Origin: a candidate division TM6 bacterium GW2011_GWF2_32_72
Lineage (GTDB): Bacteria; Babelota; Babeliae; Babelales; GWF2-32-72
DNA length: 64,000 bases
NCBI GenBank assembly: GCA_000989525.1
Contig: LBON01000001.1
Location: forward strand, 1-64,000
Direction: 5' to 3'
Of this stretch, positions 1 through 8,491 are shown in pieces (position 1 is the first letter of the stretch; every line of letters begins with the position of its first letter). A program made the position numbers and the translations under genes. The notes beneath the pieces are model-generated. The model worked only from the letters and a program-made list of their open reading frames with translations, was not told the origin of the DNA and made no database searches.

Positions 1-88
1 CGTAAACTTACAAATTTTAATAAAACAAAAAACAAATTAAAATTAACTAACCAAATAAATAATAAAAAATTAAAGAAGAACAACACCC

Positions 89-125
89 CTGCAAATCATG
101 AACAGTAATTTTACAAATTTTAAAA
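89..125 (+). repeat. Direct repeat copy A (CTGCAAATCATGAAC...)
   Basis: It begins CTGCAAATCATGAACAG and ends TTACAAATTTTAAAA. A near-identical copy lies at 218-254, and a shorter relative (TGCAAATCATTAAC) at 5124-5137. The two full copies flank one half-copy of the dispersed CCTTCGAC element, so they could be target-site-like duplications or remnants of a larger repeat unit. Confidence 0.6.
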
Positions 126-150
126 TGACCAAAAATAATTAATAAATAAT

Positions 151-189
151 GACTCAATCCTTCGACAAGTTCAGGATGAAATCTGTCTT
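151..189 (+). repeat. Dispersed CCTTCGAC...CAGGATGA repeat, single copy
   Basis: The stretch reads GACTCAATCCTTCGACAAGT then TCAGGATGAAATCTGTCTT. It is the same element seen in inverted pairs at 11101/11281 and 32611/32762. Only one arm is visible here. It is non-coding. Confidence 0.8.
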
Positions 190-217
190 TTTTAATATTT
201 TTATTTTTGTATATTTC

Positions 218-254
218 TGCAAATCATTAACAGAGAACTTACAAATTTTAAAAA
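218..254 (+). repeat. Direct repeat copy B (CTGCAAATCATTAAC...)
   Basis: This is the second copy of the 89-125 repeat, with a few substitutions (CATTAAC for CATGAAC, GAGAAC for GTAATT). Both copies end in TTACAAATTTTAAAA. The function is unknown. Confidence 0.6.
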
Positions 255-344
255 CTAAAAAAATAAAAGAATTGAACTTTACCCACAAACTCTGTTAAAA
301 ATAAAAAACCAAATAATGAAATTAAATTTAAAGAAAGTAAAAAT

Positions 345-1109
345 ATGAAAAATATATTCATTTGCAACTGGAAAATGCAATTAACGCTAAAAGAAGAATT
401 AAACTTTTTTAAAACAAATAAAAAAGAACTTGAAGAATTAAGTCAAAAAAACAAATCAAAAATTATTTTATGCCCATCATTTTTATCAATACCAGAAATT
501 TCAAAAAACATCGGCTCCCTAAACCTTGGCGCACAAGACTGCAGCGATCAAATAAGCGGTGCAGTCACTGGTCAAATTTCTGCAAAATCTTTACAAGAAG
601 TCGGATGTTCTTACTGCATTGTTGGTCATAGTGAAAGAAGAAAATTTAATTGTGAAACATCAATAACAACTGGAAAAAAAGCAAATCTACTTCTTGAACA
701 AAACCTCACACCCATAATTTGCATTGGAGAAAACGAAAAAGAATATAAGCAGGGTGAAACAAAAAATATTCTTGCAAAACAAATAGACGAAGTTTTCCAA
801 CAAATAAAAATTGAAGAAATAAAAAAAGATCAAATGTTACTGATAGCCTATGAGCCAATATGGGCAATAGGAACAGGGCTTACACCAACGAGCAAAGAAC
901 TTGAAGAAATTTTCAGCTGGCTTGAAGCTTTTTTAAAACAAAAGGGAGTTTTTTACTTTAAAATTTTATACGGCGGAAGTGTATCCAATAAAACTATCCA
1001 ATCACTGAATTCCATTAAAAATATAGACGGTTTTTTAATAGGAGGTAGCAGTTTGGATTTTCAAGAGCTCAAAAAAATAGTAGACTCTTGTTATTGTGTA
1101 AAATTTTAA
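345..1109 (+). CDS. tpiA: Triosephosphate isomerase
   Basis: Interconverts dihydroxyacetone phosphate and glyceraldehyde 3-phosphate in cytosolic glycolysis. At 254 residues it has the family's normal length. Visible catalytic residues are Lys10 in CNWKM, His95 in IVGHSERR and Glu170 in AYEPIWAIGTG (loop 6). Phosphate-binding glycines appear in LYGGSVSNKT and FLIGGSSL. The usual Gly before NWKM is Cys here, which should be tolerated. It is followed after 33 bp by secG; tpiA-secG is a common bacterial gene pair. With the class I aldolase at 14194 it gives the window two lower-glycolysis enzymes. Identification is secure. Confidence 0.97.
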   Translation: MKNIFICNWKMQLTLKEELNFFKTNKKELEELSQKNKSKIILCPSFLSIPEISKNIGSLNLGAQDCSDQISGAVTGQISAKSLQEVGCSYCIVGHSERRKFNCETSITTGKKANLLLEQNLTPIICIGENEKEYKQGETKNILAKQIDEVFQQIKIEEIKKDQMLLIAYEPIWAIGTGLTPTSKELEEIFSWLEAFLKQKGVFYFKILYGGSVSNKTIQSLNSIKNIDGFLIGGSSLDFQELKKIVDSCYCVKF

Positions 1110-1142
1110 ATTAATAACCCCTTCGAATTCTGGAGATAAATC

Positions 1143-1439
1143 ATGATAATAGGTCTACTTACTACACTTCTTGCAATTACATGCGTACTAATAATTGCGA
1201 CTGTTTTATTACAACCCGGTAAAAGCAGTATGGGCATGGGACTTGGTACAAACGCTCAAATGATGTTTGGCGGATCAGGCGGGCTTGAACTATTTCAAAA
1301 AATTACTTGGACTTTAGGTGCAATTTTCTTAGTTGGTTCACTAGCTCTCTCTATTGCTAAAACAAAAGAAATTCGCGGTGGTAACTCTTACATTCCTTCA
1401 GCACCTGCACCTGTGGATAATTCCAATCAAGAAATCTAA
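1143..1439 (+). CDS. secG: Preprotein translocase subunit SecG
   Basis: Small 98-residue inner-membrane subunit of the SecYEG translocon. Two hydrophobic helices are visible (about residues 3-23 and 52-70), separated by the Gly/Met/Gln-rich cytosolic loop typical of SecG (LLQPGKSSMGMGLG, then FGGSGG). The C-terminus is short and Pro/Ala-rich. A GGAG ribosome site sits just upstream. It lies between tpiA and the Mla permease in the same direction, so it is probably co-transcribed with both. The many exported proteins in this window depend on this translocon. Confidence 0.93.
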   Translation: MIIGLLTTLLAITCVLIIATVLLQPGKSSMGMGLGTNAQMMFGGSGGLELFQKITWTLGAIFLVGSLALSIAKTKEIRGGNSYIPSAPAPVDNSNQEI

Positions 1440-1447
1440 GATATAGC

Positions 1448-2233
1448 ATGGTTTTAAATCTAATAAATTGGATTGGAGTTTTTGGGCTTTCCTTATGTGA
1501 CATTTTGGGTGATTTCTTCTTATTTTTAATAAAAGCAATTAAATCACTGGTATTTAAAAAATTAAAAGTCCAAAAAGTATTCAATCAAATTGAACGCATA
1601 GGCGTAAACTCTTTACCAATTGTTATATTAACAGGAGCATTCACTGGAATGGTTCTAGCAATCCAACTCTATAATGCATTTAAACGAATCGGCGGAGTTC
1701 AATATATTGGTTCTACAATTGCTTTTTCTTTAGTTCGTGAACTTGGACCTGTTTTAACAGGCTTAATGGTTACAGGTCGAGCAGGATCTGCAATGACTGC
1801 CGAAATTGGAACAATGAGAATTACCGAACAAATCGATGCTCTAAAAACACTATGTCTTGATCCCTTTCAATATTTGGTTGTCCCCAGAATACTTGCCGGT
1901 GCAATAATTTTACCACTTTTAAGTCTATTCTCATCAATATGCGGAATTATTGGTGGCTATTTAATTTGCACGTATGTTCTTGGTTTAAATCCAGAAGACT
2001 ATATAAATAGCATCCGCGATTTTCTTGAACTAAAAGACATTACAAATGGACTCATCAAAGCAGTTGTTTTTGGTATTATTTTAACATGGGTTGGAACATA
2101 CAAAGGATATTACACAAGAGGCGGGGCAAAAGGCGTAGGTGAAGCAACAACTCAAAGTGTTGTGCTAAGCAGTATTTCTATTTTAATACTAGATTACTTC
2201 CTAACCAAAGCCTTAGAATCAGGCAATTTTTAA
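1448..2233 (+). CDS. mlaE: MlaE-type ABC transporter permease (phospholipid trafficking)
   Basis: Inner-membrane permease of the Mla/Mce-type ABC system that moves phospholipids between inner and outer membranes. The protein has 261 residues, the usual length, with several hydrophobic helices. The diagnostic coupling segment is AEIGTMRITEQIDAL, followed by a D-P motif (LDPFQYLVVPR), both typical of the MlaE/YrbE family. It starts 8 bp after secG and is followed after 24 bp by the matching ATPase. No MlaD/Mce substrate-binding gene lies in the window, so that partner must be elsewhere. Its presence supports a two-membrane envelope. Confidence 0.94.
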   Translation: MVLNLINWIGVFGLSLCDILGDFFLFLIKAIKSLVFKKLKVQKVFNQIERIGVNSLPIVILTGAFTGMVLAIQLYNAFKRIGGVQYIGSTIAFSLVRELGPVLTGLMVTGRAGSAMTAEIGTMRITEQIDALKTLCLDPFQYLVVPRILAGAIILPLLSLFSSICGIIGGYLICTYVLGLNPEDYINSIRDFLELKDITNGLIKAVVFGIILTWVGTYKGYYTRGGAKGVGEATTQSVVLSSISILILDYFLTKALESGNF

Positions 2234-2257
2234 GATTGATTTAAAAGAGAGAACAAA

Positions 2258-3031
2258 GTGATAAAAATAATCGATCTATATAAAAAATTTGGCGATAAAG
2301 AAATTACTCGAGGTCTAAATTTAGAAATACCTGAAGGCAAAATGACTTGCATTATAGGTAAATCTGGTGAAGGCAAATCTGTTCTTTTAAAACAAATTAT
2401 AGGTCTTATGAAACCTGATTCAGGACAAATTATTTTTGATGGACAAGATCTTGCAAAATTAAATGAAACTCAAATGGCAGAGATCTTTCAAAAAATCGGT
2501 TATGTCTTCCAATTTGCAGCATTACTAGATTCTCTTAATGTTTTTGAAAATGTTGGTATTACATTATTAGAAGAAGGTGAAGATAAAAAAAGTGTTATGT
2601 CTTTGGTCAAAGAAAAACTCGCTCTTGTAAACATGCAAGATGACGTTGTCTTCAAATATCCTTCTGAACTTTCTGGTGGTATGAAAAAACGAGTTGGCCT
2701 TGCAAGAACTTTAATGACACACCCAAAAGTTATTTTATATGACGAACCAACAACAGGTCTTGACCCCATCACAACAAGAATTATTCACGACTTAATGTAT
2801 GACATGCAAAAACAAATGAATATAACATCCGTCGTCATTACTCATGATTTGGAAATCTTTAAATATGCCGACAAAGTAGCGTTACTCAATGAAGGTAAAA
2901 TAGCATACTTTGGTGATGCTAAAGATGTCTGGGAAAGCAAAAATCCATATATTTACCAATTTATAAGAGGTCTTTCTGAAGGCCCAATTCAAACAGAAGT
3001 TGTTCACACATCTGAAAAAGCAGGTATGTAA
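2258..3031 (+). CDS. mlaF: MlaF-type ABC transporter ATPase
   Basis: Cytosolic ATPase that powers the MlaE permease encoded just upstream. The start is GTG with a purine-rich AAAGAGAGAA site before it. Visible elements are Walker A (GKSGEGKSVLL), Q-loop region (GYVFQFAALLD, with the Mla-like FQ-x-AALLDSL pattern), ABC signature (LSGGMKKRVGLART), Walker B plus D-loop (VILYDEPTTGLDP) and the H-loop His (VITHD). Length is 257 residues. The stop codon is one base from the ATG of dcd, so translation of the two is probably coupled. Confidence 0.95.
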   Translation: MIKIIDLYKKFGDKEITRGLNLEIPEGKMTCIIGKSGEGKSVLLKQIIGLMKPDSGQIIFDGQDLAKLNETQMAEIFQKIGYVFQFAALLDSLNVFENVGITLLEEGEDKKSVMSLVKEKLALVNMQDDVVFKYPSELSGGMKKRVGLARTLMTHPKVILYDEPTTGLDPITTRIIHDLMYDMQKQMNITSVVITHDLEIFKYADKVALLNEGKIAYFGDAKDVWESKNPYIYQFIRGLSEGPIQTEVVHTSEKAGM

Positions 3032-3032
3032 T

Positions 3033-3548
3033 ATGATTCTCTCAGGAAAAGAAATCAAAAAAAACCTGGGTACAAATATTAAAATTACACCTTACTCAGA
3101 ATCTCAACTCAATCCCAACAGTTATAATTTAAAGCTGCACAACAAACTTCTTGTCTACAAAGACAATGTTTTGGACATGAAAAAAGAAAATCTAACACAA
3201 GAAATTATCATTCCAGAAGAAGGTTTACTTCTTGAACCTGGCAAACTTTATTTAGGCCGAACATTAGAATTCACAGAAACAGATAAATTTGTACCCATGT
3301 TAGAAGGGCGATCTTCTATAGGCCGACTTGGTATGTTTATACATATCACAGCAGGATTTGGTGATGTTGGTTTTTGTGGCTACTGGACATTAGAAATTTC
3401 TTGCATTCAACCAATAAAAATTTACCCAAATGTAGAAATCTGCCAAATTTTTTATCACACCATAGAAGGTGAATACGAGAAATACAAAAGTAATAAATAT
3501 CAAAACAACACCGGAATTCAGCACAGCATGTTGTTTAAAGATTTTTAA
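3033..3548 (+). CDS. dcd: dCTP deaminase (possibly bifunctional dCTP deaminase/dUTPase)
   Basis: Deaminates dCTP to dUTP for thymidylate supply. I place the start at the ATG at 3033, one base after the mlaF stop, giving 171 residues; an upstream TTG in the same frame lies within mlaF and is unlikely. The family core GRSSIGRLG, HITAGFGDVGF and the catalytic Glu121 in YWTLEISC are all present. The TAGFGDVGF form resembles enzymes that also hydrolyse dUTP, but I cannot decide between mono- and bifunctional activity from sequence alone. Confidence 0.9.
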   Translation: MILSGKEIKKNLGTNIKITPYSESQLNPNSYNLKLHNKLLVYKDNVLDMKKENLTQEIIIPEEGLLLEPGKLYLGRTLEFTETDKFVPMLEGRSSIGRLGMFIHITAGFGDVGFCGYWTLEISCIQPIKIYPNVEICQIFYHTIEGEYEKYKSNKYQNNTGIQHSMLFKDF

Positions 3549-3779
3549 AGCATTGATCCATCTTGGTTTTCTAATATTAATATCAGTTAAACTTACAAGT
3601 TGTCTTACAAAATTCAAATTAATAAATGCGCTAATTTACAAAAAACTTAACCCATTAAGCAAAAAATACAAACAAATGTCTTTCATAGATAATTAAAATC
3701 AAATTCATCTAAACTTCTTTTTTAAGATAAATAATTAAATTAAATATTTGTTTAAAAATTTAAAAAAGGAAAATTCTAA

Positions 3780-5063
3780 ATGAAAAAATACCTTTATATA
3801 CCGATTCTTTTTTTTATCAACACAATGCAACCATCAGAGATACAAAAACTTCAAATGGAACTAACTAATCTCAAAGACTCTCTTGAAAAATTAAAAACCA
3901 ACCTTACTAATCTTGATAAAAAACCAATAGACCAATTACAAGAAGATAAAGATTTTACAGTACAAATTAAAACCAATCCAAAAGAGCCATGGAAAGAAAT
4001 AGTTGTAACATTAAAAAAAGAATCCTATTCACAACCTTTTATTGACCAAATTTTAGAATTTAATCCAAACACTAGCTGCACAAAATTTGCCATCTTTATT
4101 CAAGAGGACTACCGATCTTTAAACAAACCACCACATTTTATTGAATCACATTGCACAAATGACTCTTTAAATGGATTAATCAAAGACATAAATATGTGTT
4201 TAACAACTTGTTCTTGTCCCAAAGTACCACTGCAAAGGCGATCCGAAATTGGCCAATTGCTCTTAAATCTCATACAAGACTCTAATGAAACCGAATTCAC
4301 ATTCTGTTCAGATGGTGCCGCTGGATTATTACAAGAATTTTTAATTTTGAGAGAAATAATAAAAGCAAAAAATATAAAAAAAATAGATATTGTGCTTATA
4401 GATGACATGTGGGCAGTAACCTTTCGGGAGTTAAAAACGGACTATTTAAAGCCCAGTGCAGAACCTTTAATAAAACAACAAAATCTTCTCCTTAAAAATG
4501 GTCAAGAACTATTTAATTTAACAATTTTTAATAAAACAATAATAGATCAACTTATACTGTTTACCGTTCTTATAAGTGTTTTAGCAAAACATTTTAATAA
4601 GGAAATAAATTTTAAACTTTACTCGAAATTAGACTATTACCAAAGAGATTTTATAAACCAATCTATTAAACAATCTAGAAAGCCTATAATATTTACCAAA
4701 ATCGACGCAAAGCGAATAGAAACAAAAAACTTAATCGAAGAATTACAAAGAGATATAAGATGCATCACCTTATTACAAAAAAATGATATATTTTATTGGA
4801 ACAATGATGATTCAATAGAGTTAATGGCAAAAATTAAAAATGTAGAAGATCTAGGGCGGAATCAATTATTAACAGTTGAAGAATGGCGAGGCTTTAAAAA
4901 ACATTCTACAAAAGATGACTACATGGATTTAAAAAATAAAAAAACTATTAAACTTGAGTCAGTTTCTTTAACTCAAGTTAAAGAAGAATTTAAGGAAAAA
5001 AACCCTGCAGAGCTCCTACGCCGAATCAATAATTGGTTCTGCAACGTTAAAATAATAGAGTAA
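3780..5063 (+). CDS. Exported protein of unknown function, coiled coil near N-terminus
   Basis: I do not recognise this 427-residue protein. It begins with a short signal-like segment (MKKYLYIPILFFINTMQP), followed by a heptad-like stretch at about residues 20-48 (LQMELTNLKDSLEKLKTNL) predicted by eye as coiled coil. The middle part has a Gly-Ala-Ala-Gly turn (FCSDGAAGLLQEF) and an alternating hydrophobic strand (IDIVLIDDMW) that look globular. Cysteines cluster around residues 139-145. A good AAAGGA site precedes the ATG. It stands alone between dcd and rpsA, with gaps of about 230 and 440 bp. Confidence 0.7.
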   Translation: MKKYLYIPILFFINTMQPSEIQKLQMELTNLKDSLEKLKTNLTNLDKKPIDQLQEDKDFTVQIKTNPKEPWKEIVVTLKKESYSQPFIDQILEFNPNTSCTKFAIFIQEDYRSLNKPPHFIESHCTNDSLNGLIKDINMCLTTCSCPKVPLQRRSEIGQLLLNLIQDSNETEFTFCSDGAAGLLQEFLILREIIKAKNIKKIDIVLIDDMWAVTFRELKTDYLKPSAEPLIKQQNLLLKNGQELFNLTIFNKTIIDQLILFTVLISVLAKHFNKEINFKLYSKLDYYQRDFINQSIKQSRKPIIFTKIDAKRIETKNLIEELQRDIRCITLLQKNDIFYWNNDDSIELMAKIKNVEDLGRNQLLTVEEWRGFKKHSTKDDYMDLKNKKTIKLESVSLTQVKEEFKEKNPAELLRRINNWFCNVKIIE

Positions 5064-5502
5064 AAACTAAATTTTAAATTTATCTATATAATCATTCATC
5101 GTTTGAATATTATTATTTTTGTGTGCAAATCATTAACCATATACAAAATTATTTTTAAACATTGTAAATTTTTTCCATTAAAAACCACTTGATCCAACAT
5201 TTTTTGTTTCATGATTACACAGTGTAGTAAAAACATTTATGGGATAAGTTATTTTTAATTGCACCAAATTATACAAAGCACAACATTAACACCAAAAATC
5301 CATATATTTAACCGGATCAAAGCCTTATTTACAAAGCATCAAATTAAAAACATGGCCTACGCAAAATAAAGGCTTTAAAAGCCTACAGATTCATCTTAAC
5401 TAAATTTGGCAAACTCTTGATTTTCTGCTACTTTAATTAAAGTTATTGTATAATTTATTAACCCTTAAACCATTCCTGAGTATTCGCTCACGAGGAGTTT
5501 GA
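5064..5502. other. Intergenic region upstream of rpsA
   Basis: No gene is seen in these 439 bases. The region carries a TGCAAATCATTAAC motif at 5124-5137 that matches the direct repeats near the left edge. It ends with a probable promoter and ribosome site for rpsA. Its length may reflect a 5' leader for control of S1 synthesis, but no clear structure is visible. Confidence 0.5.
5449..5454 (+). promoter_or_regulatory. Candidate -10 box (TATAAT) of rpsA
   Basis: A perfect TATAAT lies 49 bases before the rpsA start codon. No good -35 box is found 16-18 bases upstream, so the promoter would depend on the -10. A strong GAGGAG ribosome site at 5492-5497 follows. Confidence 0.55.
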
Positions 5503-7308
5503 ATGTCAAAAGAACTAATTAGGCCGGAACAGTTCGCCCGCGTAGAGGTGGTATCCGCAGATCCTAATATCACTGTATCACCAGAAGCCCAAAAAGAATT
5601 AGAAGCTCTATTTAATGGTATAACTGAAACCTTTAAGACTGGTCAAATAGTCAAAGGTAAGGTTGTTAAAGCTGATTCAGACGGCGTTGTACTAGATATA
5701 GAATATAAATCATTCGGTGTAGTGCCAAAACACGAATTCACAGAATTTGAGCTAAAGGCTCTTAAAGAAGGCGCTGAACTTGATGTAATCATAGATGAAT
5801 TAGAAAATAAAGACGGAAACGTTGTTCTATCCTATGAAAAAGCTAAGTCTCAAAAAGCTTGGGATGATATTATTAAAATTGCTGCTGAAGACAAGCCTAT
5901 TCAAGGTATTGTCACCCATAAGGTTAAAGGTGGCTTGAGCGTTGACATCGGAATTCCTGCATTCTTGCCAGGCTCCCAAGTCGACATTCAAAGAGTTAAA
6001 GACTTTGATCAATTCATTGGTCAAACAATTACTGCACACGTTATCAAAGTTAACAAAAAACGTGGAAACGTTATTATATCAAGACGTAAATTCCTCAGCG
6101 ATCAAAGAGCTGAAGCTCGTGGCAAGGTACTAGATACACTAACCGAAGGACAAATAATCCAAGGTATTGTAAAAAATATCACAAACTACGGTGTATTTAT
6201 TGACATCGGCGGTGTAGACGGACTTCTTCACATTACAGATATGACCTGGGGCAGAATTTCTCACCCTAGCGAAATTGTCAAATTGGGCGACACTATTACA
6301 GTTAAAGTCCTTTCTTTTGATAAAGATAATGCAAAGATCTCTCTTGGCATGAAACAATTAACAGACAATCCTTGGCAAGAATTACCAGCTGATATTACAG
6401 TTGGCTCTAAAGTCAGAGGCAAAGTCTCCAGCATTACCGATTATGGTATTTTTGTTGAAATTAAAGACGGTGTTGAAGGTCTTGTTCACATTTCCGAAAT
6501 TTCATGGACAAATAGAATTTCCGATCTTAGAAAAGAATATAAGGTTGGCGATCCAATAGATGTTCTAATTGTTTCTTTAGATAAAGAAAACAGAAGAATG
6601 TCTTTAAGTGTAAAACAACTAGAAAAAAATCCATGGGATACATTAAAAGACAAGTTTAAGCCAGGTCAAATAATTACAGGAAAAATCAGCAACATTACAG
6701 ATTTTGGTATCTTTGTTCAGCTCACAGAAGGCATAGACGGATTGGTTCACATTTCTGACCTTTCATGGACAGAACATATCGATCATCCTAGTGATGTTTA
6801 TAAAAAAGGTGAGGATGTTAAGGCTGTTGTATTAAGCATCGATGAACAAAACAAAAAAGTATCACTCGGCATTAAACAATTAGAAGCAAATCCTTGGGAT
6901 ACAATAGAAGAGACTTATCAAGTTGGCTCTATTGTTGATGGTGAAGTTGCAAAAATCACCAATTTTGGAGCTTTTGTAAAACTTGAAAATGGCGTTGAAG
7001 GCCTTGCTCATATCTCTGAATTAACAGATGGTAAAGAAGAAGACATCAATAAAATCTTAAAGGTTGGTCAAAAAACCAAGTTCAGAATTGTTAAACTAAA
7101 CAAAGATGAACGTAAACTTGGTCTATCTCTAAAACTAGAAGCTCCTGCAAATAAAGCTCCTAAAAAAGAGGAAGCCGCTACTGCTGCACCTAAAGTTAAA
7201 AAAGTTGTAAAAGCTACAACTTCAGAAACTGACTCTGCACCAAAAATAAAAAGCGCTTTCCAATTAGAACTTGAAAAGCATGCTGCTAGAAATAAAGACA
7301 ATAAATAA
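5503..7308 (+). CDS. rpsA: 30S ribosomal protein S1 (six S1 domains)
   Basis: Binds mRNA leaders and delivers them to the 30S subunit. In 601 residues six S1 OB-fold repeats can be followed, at roughly 45-112, 130-198, 215-285, 300-370, 387-457 and 474-543. Repeats three to six carry the best motifs (NYGVFIDIGGVDGLLHITD, DYGIFVEIKDGVEGLVHISE, DFGIFVQLTEGIDGLVHISD, NFGAFVKLENGVEGLAHISE). A Lys/Ala-rich tail follows (545-601). The six-domain layout matches the Gram-negative form. The start is supported by GAGGAG six bases upstream. Codon choice is typical of a highly expressed gene. Confidence 0.97.
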   Translation: MSKELIRPEQFARVEVVSADPNITVSPEAQKELEALFNGITETFKTGQIVKGKVVKADSDGVVLDIEYKSFGVVPKHEFTEFELKALKEGAELDVIIDELENKDGNVVLSYEKAKSQKAWDDIIKIAAEDKPIQGIVTHKVKGGLSVDIGIPAFLPGSQVDIQRVKDFDQFIGQTITAHVIKVNKKRGNVIISRRKFLSDQRAEARGKVLDTLTEGQIIQGIVKNITNYGVFIDIGGVDGLLHITDMTWGRISHPSEIVKLGDTITVKVLSFDKDNAKISLGMKQLTDNPWQELPADITVGSKVRGKVSSITDYGIFVEIKDGVEGLVHISEISWTNRISDLRKEYKVGDPIDVLIVSLDKENRRMSLSVKQLEKNPWDTLKDKFKPGQIITGKISNITDFGIFVQLTEGIDGLVHISDLSWTEHIDHPSDVYKKGEDVKAVVLSIDEQNKKVSLGIKQLEANPWDTIEETYQVGSIVDGEVAKITNFGAFVKLENGVEGLAHISELTDGKEEDINKILKVGQKTKFRIVKLNKDERKLGLSLKLEAPANKAPKKEEAATAAPKVKKVVKATTSETDSAPKIKSAFQLELEKHAARNKDNK

Positions 7309-7327
7309 TAATTTTAAACATTAATTT

Positions 7328-7360
7328 CAACAGACTCAGTGTTAACTACTGAGTCTGTTG
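7328..7360 (+). promoter_or_regulatory. Perfect 13-bp hairpin between rpsA and ndk
   Basis: CAACAGACTCAGT and its exact reverse complement are separated by the 7-base loop GTTAACT. No T-run follows, so it is not a classical intrinsic terminator. It ends 16 bases before the ndk ATG. It may stabilise the rpsA mRNA 3' end or regulate ndk translation. Confidence 0.7.
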
Positions 7361-7376
7361 AGCATCGAAAGCTAAA

Positions 7377-7889
7377 ATGAACAAACAATTAACATTTGCA
7401 ATGATCAAACCTGATGCAGTTGCAGCAAACAATACAGGTAAAATAATCGATTTAATTGAAAAAAACGGCTTCAACATAATGATGATGGACAAAGTCACAT
7501 TTAATACAGAACTAGCTGAAGAATTTTATGCTGTTCACAAAAACAAACCTTTCTTTAAAGAACTCGTTAATTTTATAACATCTGGTCCAGTAATTGTTAT
7601 GGCTCTTGAAAAAGAAAATGCAATTGCTGACTGGAGAACATTAATGGGCGCAACAAATCCTGCTGACGCAAAAGAAGGCACAATTAGAAAACTTTTTGCA
7701 AAAAGCATTGGTGAAAATGCCGTTCACGGTTCTGATTCAGAAGAAAATGCAGCGCAAGAACTAGACCAAGTTTTTGGACTATCTGACCTAGCTGAAGATT
7801 TTGACTTAGAAGAGTGCGAGCTAGATTGTGACTGCGACGAATGCGACGAAGATTGCGATTGCGAAGAAGATTGCGACGAATGCGATTAA
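7377..7889 (+). CDS. ndk: Nucleoside diphosphate kinase with a Cys/Asp-rich C-terminal tail
   Basis: Transfers the gamma-phosphate between NTPs and NDPs through a phospho-histidine. The kinase core occupies residues 1-135 with MIKPDAV at the N-terminus and active His117 in NAVHGSD. Ordinary bacterial enzymes end near residue 140. This one continues with a tail (about 139-170) made almost only of Asp, Glu and Cys: eight Cys lie between 147 and 169 and there is no basic residue. The tail could bind divalent or soft metals, but that is inference. A membrane-anchored paralogue follows at 7963. The ribosome site is weak, and a hairpin lies just upstream. Confidence 0.95.
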   Translation: MNKQLTFAMIKPDAVAANNTGKIIDLIEKNGFNIMMMDKVTFNTELAEEFYAVHKNKPFFKELVNFITSGPVIVMALEKENAIADWRTLMGATNPADAKEGTIRKLFAKSIGENAVHGSDSEENAAQELDQVFGLSDLAEDFDLEECELDCDCDECDEDCDCEEDCDECD

Positions 7890-7907
7890 TTTACGCATTA
7901 AATGTTA

Positions 7908-7945
7908 AAAGAGGGCTTTATTTAAGCCCTCTTTGTTTAGTTTAT
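7908..7945 (+). terminator. Intrinsic terminator after ndk
   Basis: AAAGAGGGCTT and AAGCCCTCTTT pair around the loop TATTT, followed by a T-rich stretch (GTTTAGTTTATTTT). It separates ndk from its exported paralogue. Confidence 0.85.
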
Positions 7946-7962
7946 TTTTAAAGGAAAAAATA

Positions 7963-8481
7963 ATGAAAAAATTTTTATTAAAAGTTAGCGTTACACTAAT
8001 TATATTAGTTTTATCTGCCTTAATATTTTTTAAAATGAAACAAACTCAAATACCACAAGAATCTAATACTAATTATAGTTTAGAAACAACTTATGCCATG
8101 ATAAAACCAGATGCCACATCAAAAGGTTATATTGCAGCCATAAAAAACAAAATACAAGAAAATGGTTTTACAATATTACAAGAAAAAGAGATGAAATTAA
8201 CAAAAGATCAAGCTGAAGAATTTTACGCTGAACACAAAGAAAAGTCCTTCTTCCCAGAGCTCATAGAATTCATGACATCCGGAGACATTGTTGCTTTAGA
8301 ATTAGAAAAAAACAATGCAGTAACAGAATGGAGAAAGCTAATGGGCGCAACAAACCCAAGTGAAGCTGCTGAAGGAACAGTTCGCAAAGAATTCGGCGCA
8401 AGCAAATCTCAAAATGCTGTTCATGGATCTGATTCAAAAGAATCAGCAGAAAGAGAATTATATTTAATTTTTGGAAAATAA
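7963..8481 (+). CDS. Membrane-anchored or exported nucleoside diphosphate kinase paralogue
   Basis: Second NDK, 172 residues from the ATG at 7963, which has an AAAGGA site upstream; a longer frame starts within the terminator and is unlikely. Residues 1-26 form a Lys-flanked hydrophobic helix (MKKFLLKVSVTLIILVLSAL...), acting either as signal peptide or as membrane anchor, and the kinase core follows from about residue 42 (TTYAMIKPDA). The active site is intact: His154 in NAVHGSD, and the MGATNPSEA segment. NDK is normally cytosolic, so an exported active copy next to the housekeeping one suggests NTP interconversion in the periplasm. It is probably a local duplication with gain of a leader. 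Confidence 0.9.
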   Translation: MKKFLLKVSVTLIILVLSALIFFKMKQTQIPQESNTNYSLETTYAMIKPDATSKGYIAAIKNKIQENGFTILQEKEMKLTKDQAEEFYAEHKEKSFFPELIEFMTSGDIVALELEKNNAVTEWRKLMGATNPSEAAEGTVRKEFGASKSQNAVHGSDSKESAERELYLIFGK

Positions 8482-8491
8482 AAATAATCTA

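Larger units (their letters stand above)
1..344. other. Left-edge intergenic region with short repeats, no gene
   Basis: No convincing reading frame is present. The stretch is very A-rich and holds a pair of about 37-bp direct repeats (89-125 and 218-254) and one half-copy of the dispersed CCTTCGAC...CAGGATGA element (151-189) lying between them. The phrase ACTTACAAATTTTAA also occurs near position 7. A weak purine-rich ribosome site precedes tpiA. Confidence 0.6.

Noticed and set aside
3469-3696. A 75-codon plus-strand frame overlapping the dcd end
   Set aside because: It mostly overlaps dcd in another frame, has no ribosome site and no recognisable content.
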